Origin: Synergistaceae bacterium
Lineage (GTDB): Bacteria > Synergistota > Synergistia > Synergistales > Synergistaceae
Assembly: GCA_012728505.1 (NCBI GenBank)
Contig: JAAYEY010000052.1
Span: 1 to 5,084 of the forward strand
Direction of reading: 5' to 3'
DNA length: 5,084 nucleotides
The notes under the pieces were generated by a model. The model was not told where the DNA came from. It ran no database searches and saw only the letters and a list, made by a program, of their open reading frames with translations. Position 1 is the stretch's first letter. Each line of letters begins with the position of its first letter. The translations under genes and the position numbers were made by a program. Below, in pieces: positions 1-4,647 of the stretch.

Positions 1-126
1 CGCTCCGCCATGACTGGCAAGCGTCTTCGTAATCGCCGCTGTAAGCGTCGTCTTACCGTGGTCGATATGGCCTATTGTTCCTATGTTTAGATGCGGCTTG
101 TTTCTTACAAATTTTTCCTTTGCCAT
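1..126 (-). CDS. tuf: Elongation factor Tu, N-terminal 42 residues (3' part beyond window)
   Basis: EF-Tu is the GTPase that delivers aminoacyl-tRNA to the ribosomal A site in the cytoplasm. Reading leftward from the ATG at 126-124, the 42 visible codons begin [20 protein letters not shown] and continue through the G1/P-loop GHIDHGKT (residues 19-26) into [16 protein letters not shown], an unmistakable EF-Tu N-terminus of normal start position. The reading frame is open to the window edge, so about nine tenths of the roughly 400-residue protein is missing. The start is supported by the ribosome binding site GGGAGG (137-142) ten bases upstream. No fusA lies directly upstream, so this copy has its own promoter rather than being the tail of a str operon; many bacteria carry such a second tuf near secE/nusG, but that neighbourhood is outside the window. 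The Ile in GHIDHGKT is a lineage-type variant, not a defect. Confidence 0.97.
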   Translation of the reverse strand, partial: MAKEKFVRNKPHLNIGTIGHIDHGKTTLTAAITKTLASHGGA

Positions 127-136
127 TTCTGTCGTG

Positions 137-142
137 CCTCCC
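137..142 (-). promoter_or_regulatory. Ribosome binding site of tuf
   Basis: GGGAGG on the minus strand, ten bases before the ATG at 126-124. It fixes the EF-Tu start and matches the known family N-terminus MAKEKF. Confidence 0.85.
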
Positions 143-204
143 TGTATTTACTTCAGTAATAATGCCCCTAGGGCTGATATTCACATTTTTATCTCACAAA
201 CATT

Positions 205-235
205 AAAAGAGATCCGGGATTCGAGCCGGATCTCT
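205..235 (-). terminator. Terminator-like hairpin in the tuf leader
   Basis: AGAGATCCGG (208-217) pairs perfectly with CCGGATCTCT (226-235), a 10-bp stem with an 8-nt loop. On the minus strand it is followed by a short U run (208-205) that is soon interrupted by AAUG. It lies only about 10 nt after the predicted tuf start site, so it is either an attenuator-like element or a 5' stabilising stem-loop. On the plus strand it is followed by GAAATAAG with no T run, so it is not a plus-strand terminator. The fold is seen in the sequence; the function is inferred. Confidence 0.5.
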
Positions 236-251
236 GAAATAAGTAAAGCGG

Positions 252-280
252 ATTATACAATAAGGATTCGGCTTATGCAA
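252..280 (-). promoter_or_regulatory. Sigma-70-type promoter for tuf
   Basis: On the minus strand a -35 box TTGCAT (275-280) is separated by exactly 17 bp from a perfect -10 box TATAAT (252-257). The predicted transcript starts near 244-245, giving a leader of about 118 nt before the tuf ATG. The A+T-rich stretch beyond the -35 box could act as an UP element. This is the best promoter match in the window, as expected for a highly expressed translation factor. Confidence 0.85.
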
Positions 281-300
281 GAGTTATAGAGGTTTTAGTT

Positions 301-370
301 ACCTCGTTATAAATAAATTTTATTTTTAAAAAGCTCCTCTTACCTTTGCAATCTACCACGTTATAAACAA
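301..370. repeat. Pair of 16-bp imperfect direct repeats upstream of tuf
   Basis: ACCTCGTTATAAATAA (301-316) and ACCACGTTATAAACAA (355-370) match at 14 of 16 positions and start 54 bp apart, close to five helical turns. They lie in the divergent intergenic region just beyond the tuf -35 box (275-280). They could be paired operator or activator sites, but the sequence is A+T-rich and a chance similarity cannot be excluded. Confidence 0.35.
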
Positions 371-374
371 TAAT

Positions 375-397
375 ACAAGCAATATATCTCCGCTTGT
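375..397. repeat. Short inverted repeat, operator-like
   Basis: ACAAGC (375-380) and GCTTGT (392-397) are perfect inverted copies separated by 11 nt, centred in the region between the tuf gene and the rightward gene at 504. Half-site spacing of about 17 bp is compatible with a dimeric regulator, but no known operator consensus is recognised. Confidence 0.25.
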
Positions 398-455
398 CAT
401 TGAGAATAAACCACTATAGATCAATTAAAAATCAGTTAAATCTACTGGCTACCAA

Positions 456-484
456 TTGATAATTCTTAATCTTTGATGTATTCT
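456..484 (+). promoter_or_regulatory. Candidate promoter for the 504-965 gene (and perhaps cstA)
   Basis: TTGATA (456-461), 17 bp, then TATTCT (479-484). The expected start site is near 491, which leaves only about 13 nt before the ATG at 504 and rules out the TTG at 489 as the start if this promoter is used. A weaker alternative, TTGTCA (394-399) with TATAGA at 415-420, has a 15-bp spacer. The remaining stretch from 281 to 455 holds only A+T-rich sequence and the repeats listed separately. Confidence 0.45.
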
Positions 485-503
485 GATTTTGTGTACCTTT
501 GTT

Positions 504-965
504 ATGCAGACACCACAAAATACTGACGTTATGGGGGTGCCGAGACTGGAAGATTTCTCTTATCTGTCAAATGCCAAAGAGATATGGGAGGAGTGGCGTT
601 TCGAACCATGGAAGAATGACTCGGCAGAAGGCCTGAAACGCAGAGTCAGTCTTATTAAAGGAGGTTTTATTGGAGAGATAGCCAGATATTATGTAGATGA
701 TTATATAGTATGGAAGTATCTGCCCGGTGATGCCCAAAGAATATTCACAATAGCTCGTCCTGAGACTGACCTTATGACCCAACGATATCTTTTTCTTAGC
801 TCAAAGGGTAAATACTTAACCAAAAAGAAATCCTTTTTGCTGGGTTTTAAAGGATTTATTGAAATTCATATGTACAAACCCGGTGATGATGCTCCCAAAA
901 CAATTGAGGATCTCGCATACCTCGTTAACAAAGCAATGGGGCGAACCGTCCGAAATATTCCCTAA
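504..965 (+). CDS. Hypothetical soluble protein of about 153 residues, family not recognised
   Basis: I do not recognise this protein. From the ATG at 504 it begins MQTPQNTDVMGVPRLEDF. It has no signal peptide or membrane span and looks cytoplasmic. Visible traits are a tryptophan-rich acidic stretch (EIWEEWRFEPW, residues 26-36), an aromatic stretch (ARYYVDDYIVWKY, 60-72), a basic patch around 101-109 (KGKYLTKKK) and two PGD motifs, mixed like a small alpha/beta fold. The start is uncertain: in-frame TTG at 489, ATG at 504 and ATG at 531 all lack a Shine-Dalgarno sequence, and 504 is chosen because the best promoter would start transcription near 491. The gene ends 60 bp before cstA on the same strand, so the two may be co-transcribed, but nothing links them functionally. 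Codon use and residue composition look like a real gene, and the overlapping minus-strand reading frame is short and implausible. Confidence 0.7.
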   Translation: MQTPQNTDVMGVPRLEDFSYLSNAKEIWEEWRFEPWKNDSAEGLKRRVSLIKGGFIGEIARYYVDDYIVWKYLPGDAQRIFTIARPETDLMTQRYLFLSSKGKYLTKKKSFLLGFKGFIEIHMYKPGDDAPKTIEDLAYLVNKAMGRTVRNIP

Positions 966-974
966 TATTTTTTT
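953..974 (+). terminator. Weak all-A/T hairpin with T run after the hypothetical gene
   Basis: AAATATT (953-959) pairs with AATATTT (964-970) around a 4-nt loop and runs straight into four more Ts. It overlaps the stop codon of the preceding gene. The stem has no G-C pair, so at most it would terminate inefficiently and allow read-through into cstA. Confidence 0.25.
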
Positions 975-1010
975 CAGTATCAGGTTAGAAAATAGATAGA
1001 CAAATATTTT

Positions 1011-1016
1011 AGGAGG
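1011..1016 (+). promoter_or_regulatory. Strong ribosome binding site of cstA
   Basis: AGGAGG, within AGGAGGTG, lies nine bases before the ATG at 1026 and is complementary to the 16S rRNA 3' end. No convincing promoter is seen between 966 and 1010, which favours read-through from the upstream gene. Confidence 0.9.
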
Positions 1017-1025
1017 TGTAAAGAT

Positions 1026-2657
1026 ATGTTTGCTGGAATGTTCATCGTCTCTATGGTTCTTTTTGTCTTAGGTTACAAATTCTACGGAGATTTTATGGCA
1101 CGTGTTTTCAATCTGGACAATAAAACCCCGACACCAGCCGAACAACTTAAAGACGGTGTGGATTACTGTCCCGCACATCCCGCAGTGGTCCTTGGACATC
1201 ACTTCTCATCGATAGCAGGAGCTGGACCAATAGTTGGTCCAATAACAGCAGCATCAATTTTCGGATGGCTGCCTACAATTATGTGGTGCGTGCTCGGTTC
1301 TATTTTCCTCGGAGGTCCTCACGACATGGGGTCTCTTGTAGCATCAATGCGCCATGAAGGTAAATCAGTCGGCACTGTGATCGAGCGGTGGATAGGCGAA
1401 ACGGGTAAAAAACTATTCCTAGGTTTCACTATTCTAACTTTGATCCTAGTAGTTGCAGTATTCCTAGTCCTTACGACTGCAACTTTTGTAACAGACCCTG
1501 TTGTAGCTTTTGTCGGCTGTATGTATATCCTCCTTGCTATGATTGCCGGTATGCTTATCTACCGTTTCAATTATAACTTCAAAATTGTGACACTCTTTAT
1601 GCTTGTAATTATTGCTATATGCTCATTTAAAGGTGGGGATTGGCCGTTCGTAGCAGCAATATTCACACATTCAGCTGATCAGTGGAATATATTCCTTGCA
1701 ATATACATACTGGCAGCCTCAGTACTTCCTGTATGGCTCTTGTTGCAGCCACGAGACTACCTTGCGTCCTTCTTCCTCTATTTCGCAGTAGCCATCGGAG
1801 CTATAGGGATGCTCTTCGGAGGAAGCATGAACAGCGGAGCTATCCCCATGATAGCTGAAAACGTTAAATATTTCGGACTTTCAAAACTCCATCTCTGGCC
1901 GATGCTATTCGTTATTGTCGCATGCGGTGCTATTTCCGGTTTCCACTCACTTGTGGGAAGCGGAACAACTTCCAAACAGCTCTGTCATGAAAGGGACGCC
2001 CTCCCTGTCGGATATGGTGCAATGCTTCTTGAGGGGCTTGTGGCTGTCATAGCCATCGGGACATTAATGGTCGCCGGCGGGATCCAAAAAGGCGGACCGG
2101 TCGGAACATTTGCAGCAGGTTTTGGACAGTTCTGTACTTTAGTCGGCATCGACCCTGTTCTTGGAACCAGGCTTGGAGCAATAGCGATCAACGGATTCTT
2201 GCTCACTTCCCTTGACACAGCGACAAGACTTGCCCGTTACCAGATCCAAGAATTCTCCGGCAATAGAATTGGCAAGTACATTGCTACCTTGATAGCGATC
2301 GGAATTGCACTAGGACTTGTTTATATCAAAACAACAGATTCTTCTGGCAAAGTCATAGCCGCATGGGCAATGATATGGCCAGTATTCGGTGCTTCCAACC
2401 AACTGGTCGCAGCTCTGGCACTTCTTGCTGTGGCGGTTTGGGTCATTCGCGGTCTCAAGAAAAAAGCCACATTCCTTCTCATCCCTTTCTGGTTCATGCT
2501 TGCTACAAGCATGACGGGACTTGTGATAGAAATCAAAACTACCATGACCAGCGCCAGCCCCAACTACGCCCTTGCAGCAATTTCTGCTATTTTGCTTGTG
2601 TTGGCAGTTCTACTGGTGAGAGAAGGACTTGCAGCTCTTAAGCTCGACAAAGCATAA
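1026..2657 (+). CDS. cstA: CstA-family carbon starvation / peptide (or pyruvate) transporter, short form
   Basis: Polytopic inner-membrane transporter of the CstA family (E. coli CstA and BtsT/YjiY), known for peptide uptake during starvation and for proton-coupled pyruvate uptake. The 543-residue protein starts with a membrane helix (about 4-20) and then shows the family hallmarks in order: DYCPAHPAVVLGHHFSSIAG (46-65), GAGPIVGP (65-72), GGPHDMGSLVASMRHEGKSVG (96-116, first 20 residues being the conserved core), QPRDYLASF (241-249), SGFHSLVGSGTTSKQL (304-319), TSLDTATRLARYQIQE (394-409) and WPVFGASNQL (451-460). Over a dozen hydrophobic segments follow to the C-terminus. It is much shorter than E. 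coli CstA (about 700 residues), as in the compact form common in anaerobes, and appears intact, with both the N-terminal domain and the C-terminal membrane domain. No two-component regulator of the BtsSR type is adjacent. It ends 24 bp before a strong terminator. Substrate cannot be told from sequence; peptides or pyruvate are both possible. Confidence 0.95.
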   Translation: MFAGMFIVSMVLFVLGYKFYGDFMARVFNLDNKTPTPAEQLKDGVDYCPAHPAVVLGHHFSSIAGAGPIVGPITAASIFGWLPTIMWCVLGSIFLGGPHDMGSLVASMRHEGKSVGTVIERWIGETGKKLFLGFTILTLILVVAVFLVLTTATFVTDPVVAFVGCMYILLAMIAGMLIYRFNYNFKIVTLFMLVIIAICSFKGGDWPFVAAIFTHSADQWNIFLAIYILAASVLPVWLLLQPRDYLASFFLYFAVAIGAIGMLFGGSMNSGAIPMIAENVKYFGLSKLHLWPMLFVIVACGAISGFHSLVGSGTTSKQLCHERDALPVGYGAMLLEGLVAVIAIGTLMVAGGIQKGGPVGTFAAGFGQFCTLVGIDPVLGTRLGAIAINGFLLTSLDTATRLARYQIQEFSGNRIGKYIATLIAIGIALGLVYIKTTDSSGKVIAAWAMIWPVFGASNQLVAALALLAVAVWVIRGLKKKATFLLIPFWFMLATSMTGLVIEIKTTMTSASPNYALAAISAILLVLAVLLVREGLAALKLDKA

Positions 2658-2681
2658 AACAAAAAAACAGTCTGGCTATTA

Positions 2682-2721
2682 AAAATAAGAAGAGACCCTT
2701 TAAAGGGTCTCTTCTTATTTT
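2682..2721. terminator. Bidirectional intrinsic terminator between cstA and the acetyltransferase gene
   Basis: A perfect 40-nt palindrome centred between 2701 and 2702: AATAAGAAGAGACCC pairs with GGGTCTCTTCTTATT across a TTTAAA-type centre, with A runs on the left and T runs on the right. On the plus strand it ends in TTATTTTGTTT and on the minus strand in TTATTTTTAATA, so it can stop transcripts from both convergent genes. Confidence 0.92.
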
Positions 2722-2739
2722 GTTTGATATTTAGTTCCG

Positions 2740-3390
2740 TTACTGATTCTCTTCCTCTGACTCGATGATTGGCCTCAGAATGCGCCTAGCGGGATTTCCA
2801 ACATAGACCCCGCCTGGACCAAGCTTCTTAATTATTGTTGAACCTGCGCCAATCGTAATATCCCTAAAGAGATGGATATTCGATATCACCACGGAACCCA
2901 TTCCAAGCAGTACATTCTCATCAACTATGACTCCGTCGGCGATAGAACTTCTCATTCCTATGTGGGAAAAATTTCCTATTTTCGTCCCATATCCTAAGAC
3001 GGCGGCAGAATTGATAATAACATGTCTTCCGATAACTACCTGAGCATGTATTATCGTTCCCGGAAATATGATCGATCCTTCTCCTATCTGAACTGAGGGA
3101 TGTAAATATGCAGAAGGGTGAACCAGCAACGGCCAGCGAACTTTGCTGAACCTGCCTTCTATCTCTTGCCTTGTCATGTTATCACCGATTGCAACAAAGG
3201 CCTCTGTATCTTCTTTGTCTGGCATATCTGATATAGGACCTTTGATTGGGATACCCTCGAGAGAGCTGCCGCAGAGTTTCTCGTCATCATCAAATATCCC
3301 GGCACACTTTCTTCCGCATTCTTTAAGCATTGAAAGAACAACTTTTGACTGACCGCCGGCGCCTATAATATAGAAAGGATTTTTCAGCAT
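2740..3390 (-). CDS. NeuD/PglD-type sugar acyltransferase (left-handed beta-helix)
   Basis: A 216-residue member of the NeuD/PglD/EpsM family, which acetylates sialic acid or amino-sugar nucleotides with acetyl-CoA for surface glycan synthesis. The N-terminal Rossmann-like domain shows FYIIGAGGQSKVV (6-18) and GIFDDDEKL (31-39). The C-terminal half is a hexapeptide-repeat beta-helix: HPSAYLHPSVQIGEGSII (91-108), VIGRHVIINSAAVLGYGTKI (119-138), NFSHIGM (140-146), GVIVDENVLLGMGSVV (153-168), ITIGAGSTII (178-187) and the closing VYVGNPARRI (195-204). In PglD the segment before FSH reads EHE and supplies the general-base His; here the aligned residues are GYG (133-135), so that His is replaced by Tyr, while the second His (H143) is kept. 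Activity may therefore differ or be lost. The start is supported by AGGAGG at 3399-3404, eight bases upstream. The gene has its own promoter and no glycan genes beside it, so its substrate is unknown. A serine or other acyltransferase is less likely given the two-domain layout. Confidence 0.88.
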   Translation of the reverse strand: MLKNPFYIIGAGGQSKVVLSMLKECGRKCAGIFDDDEKLCGSSLEGIPIKGPISDMPDKEDTEAFVAIGDNMTRQEIEGRFSKVRWPLLVHPSAYLHPSVQIGEGSIIFPGTIIHAQVVIGRHVIINSAAVLGYGTKIGNFSHIGMRSSIADGVIVDENVLLGMGSVVISNIHLFRDITIGAGSTIIKKLGPGGVYVGNPARRILRPIIESEEENQ

Positions 3391-3398
3391 TTACAAGT

Positions 3399-3404
3399 CC
3401 TCCT
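3399..3404 (-). promoter_or_regulatory. Ribosome binding site of the acetyltransferase gene
   Basis: AGGAGG on the minus strand, eight bases before the ATG at 3390-3388; it settles the start, giving the full nucleotide-binding motif IIGAGG near the N-terminus. Confidence 0.85.
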
Positions 3405-3410
3405 GTACTT

Positions 3411-3427
3411 AGGGCCTTTTTGACCCT
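3411..3427 (-). promoter_or_regulatory. Leader hairpin just upstream of the acetyltransferase RBS
   Basis: In the minus-strand transcript AGGGUC and GGCCCU form a 6-bp stem (one G-U pair) with an AAAAA loop, ending six bases before the AGGAGG. It could influence translation or mRNA stability. No known riboswitch class is recognised. Confidence 0.3.
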
Positions 3428-3457
3428 TTTGTTTTTAAACTGTAACAAATCAATCGT

Positions 3458-3486
3458 ATTATTCCATTCTTTGCCTGCTTAAGCAA
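3458..3486 (-). promoter_or_regulatory. Candidate promoter for the acetyltransferase gene
   Basis: On the minus strand TTGCTT (3481-3486), 17 bp, then AATAAT (3458-3463), giving a predicted start near 3451 and a leader of about 60 nt. It lies downstream of the metQ terminator in the direction of transcription, so the gene is probably its own unit. Confidence 0.5.
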
Positions 3487-3558
3487 ATAAGATATTCATA
3501 TAAATGACCAGAGAGAGAGATTAGACCGAGTATGTTTAAAAACTCATTTACAAGTCAA

Positions 3559-3577
3559 AAAAACGAATTACGTTTTT
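3559..3577 (-). terminator. Weak secondary hairpin behind the metQ terminator
   Basis: AAAAACG (3559-3565) pairs with CGTTTTT (3571-3577) around a 5-nt loop; on the minus strand it is followed by two further Ts. With only two G-C pairs it could be a fail-safe terminator behind the main one at 3588-3629. Confidence 0.3.
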
Positions 3578-3587
3578 AACATGGAGT

Positions 3588-3629
3588 AAAACGAGAGCGA
3601 GCACCACACTCGGAGCTCGCTCTCGTTTT
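3588..3629 (-). terminator. Intrinsic terminator of the metIQ operon
   Basis: AAAACGAGAGCGAGC (3588-3602) and GCTCGCTCTCGTTTT (3615-3629) form a perfect 15-bp stem with a 12-nt loop. The minus-strand 3' arm ends in CGTTTT followed by ACTCC. It sits 44 bp past the metQ stop codon and is the expected end of the operon; it could also work on the plus strand. Confidence 0.88.
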
Positions 3630-3672
3630 GTTTCGGTACTCTTTTAAAATTGCTGTTTGAGTCTAAACTGGC

Positions 3673-4455
3673 CTAAAAAGCGGGAACGATTCCCTTCGGC
3701 ACGAGTTCCGTTTCAATATATTTTTTGACTTCTTTGGAGTTTGAAGCCTTGACCAGAGCTTTCACAGCAGGACTGTTTTTGTCCTTCGCCCTTACTACGA
3801 TTACATTTGCGTAGGGAGAATCCTTGCCCTCAATAACAATCGCATCCTTTGCAGGGATAAGCTTTGCTTCTACGGCAAAATTTGTGTTGATCACAGATGC
3901 ATCGACGTCCTCAAGCGTTCTGGGAAGCTGAGCCGCTTCTATTTCTCTGAATTTAAGCTTCTTCGGGTTCTCTGTGATGTCTTTCGCTGTGACAAGCTCG
4001 CCGGATTTGACCTTTATAAGGCCGTTTTTCTCAAGCAGACGCAGTGCTCTGGAACAGTTTGTAGCGTCATTAGGAATGGCTATTTGGGCTCCGTTTTTAA
4101 GTTCACTTAGTTTTTTGATTTTTTTAGAGTAGAGACCGAGAGGTTCTATATGGACTTTGGCAACCCATACAAGGTCCAGTTTCTTTTCTTTATTAGTGTT
4201 GTCCAGATAAGGGACATGCTGGAAAAAGTTAGCGTCAAGGCTGCCCTCAGCCAAAGCTGTGTTCGGTGTAACATAGTCAGTGAACTCTTTTATTTTGAGA
4301 TCATAACCCTCTTTCTTGAGAAGATCCTTAACTATGACAATTATGTCCTTATGGGGAAAAGGCGTTACTCCTATCGTTATAGTCTTTTCTGCTGCGAAAA
4401 GTGTTGCCGGGATTATCAGTGAGATTAATATTATTGCTATTAAGAGTTTTTTCAT
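3673..4455 (-). CDS. metQ: Methionine ABC transporter substrate-binding protein (NlpA/MetQ family), non-lipidated
   Basis: Periplasmic binding protein that captures methionine and passes it to the MetI permease and MetN ATPase. The 260-residue length is normal for the family. Visible family motifs are ITIGVTPFPH (26-35), FTDYVTPNTALAEGSLDANF (58-77), FQHVPYLD (78-85), IEPLGLYSKKIKKLSEL (103-119), IPNDATNCSRALRLL (127-141), EAAQLPRTLEDVDASVINTN (173-192) and DSPYANVIVVR (212-222). Arg136 and Asn190 fall at positions that contact methionine in MetQ structures. The N-terminus (MKK, hydrophobic 4-19, then LFAAEK) is a signal peptide, but it has no lipobox Cys, so the protein is predicted to be cleaved by signal peptidase I and free in the periplasm, which implies a diderm cell. 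The start is supported by AAGGAAGG at 4464-4471. It follows metI and ends the operon. A related ligand of the NlpA family cannot be excluded. Confidence 0.93.
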   Translation of the reverse strand: MKKLLIAIILISLIIPATLFAAEKTITIGVTPFPHKDIIVIVKDLLKKEGYDLKIKEFTDYVTPNTALAEGSLDANFFQHVPYLDNTNKEKKLDLVWVAKVHIEPLGLYSKKIKKLSELKNGAQIAIPNDATNCSRALRLLEKNGLIKVKSGELVTAKDITENPKKLKFREIEAAQLPRTLEDVDASVINTNFAVEAKLIPAKDAIVIEGKDSPYANVIVVRAKDKNSPAVKALVKASNSKEVKKYIETELVPKGIVPAF

Positions 4456-4463
4456 ATTAATTG

Positions 4464-4471
4464 CCTTCCTT
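4464..4471 (-). promoter_or_regulatory. Ribosome binding site of metQ
   Basis: AAGGAAGG on the minus strand, eight bases before the ATG at 4455-4453. A 5-bp GC-rich hairpin (TGGGG 4478-4482 with CCCCA 4490-4494) begins six bases upstream of it. Confidence 0.8.
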
Positions 4472-4477
4472 TCTTAT

Positions 4478-4532
4478 TGGGGGACAGAGCCCCACAGTTT
4501 GACACCGGATAGCATGGCTTCAATCTTCCGGT
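4478..4532 (-). promoter_or_regulatory. Two small stem-loops upstream of metQ in the metI-metQ spacer
   Basis: In the minus-strand RNA, ACCGGA (revcomp of 4527-4532) pairs with UCCGGU (revcomp of 4504-4509) around a 17-nt loop, and UGGGG (4490-4494) pairs with CCCCA (4478-4482) around a 7-nt loop right before the metQ ribosome binding site. Neither is followed by a U run, so they are not terminators. Such structures can protect the mRNA segment of a binding protein so that it accumulates more than its permease; that role is inferred. Confidence 0.3.
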
Positions 4533-4647
4533 TCTTTTCATATACGTGCCGTACATATCGCTTTCACTATTATCTATAAGCTCCACCTCCTCAAAAACCA
4601 CACAAAACTGGTCAGGGTCACAAAAAATTATTTCCACACCGCGGACA

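Larger units (their letters stand above)
4452..4637 (-). pseudogene. Possible small ORF or frameshifted remnant between metI and metQ
   Basis: A 61-codon frame, starting at best with GTG at 4637-4635, encodes MEIIFCDPDQFCVVFEEVEL and continues to a TGA that overlaps the metQ start codon (ATGA). It has no ribosome binding site. A second frame starts with an ATG at 4648-4646 overlapping the metI stop (TAATG) but ends after MSAVWK. Removing one TG from the GTGTGG at 4639-4634 would join them into a single 64-residue protein coupled to both neighbours, suggesting a broken or miscalled small gene. The first 22 residues look protein-like (the DPD followed by hydrophobic strand faintly recalls a VOC-fold C-terminus), while the rest is low in character. 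It may equally be chance reading through a structured spacer. I cannot name a family. Confidence 0.3.

Noticed and set aside
200..310. tRNA-like CTCGAATCC loop on the minus strand
   Set aside because: The loop resembles a T-arm, but there is no acceptor, D-arm or anticodon arm around it and it lies between a promoter and the tuf start; it is only the loop of the leader hairpin.
3431..3543. Inverted pair GTTTTTAAAC (3431-3440) and GTTTAAAAAC (3534-3543)
   Set aside because: Ten-base A/T-only words about 94 nt apart are easily expected by chance in this A+T-rich intergenic DNA and no element boundaries accompany them.
4452..4647. SAM-type or other riboswitch before metQ
   Set aside because: The spacer lies inside the operon and shows only two short hairpins; none of the conserved S-box core is visible and there is no terminator arm.
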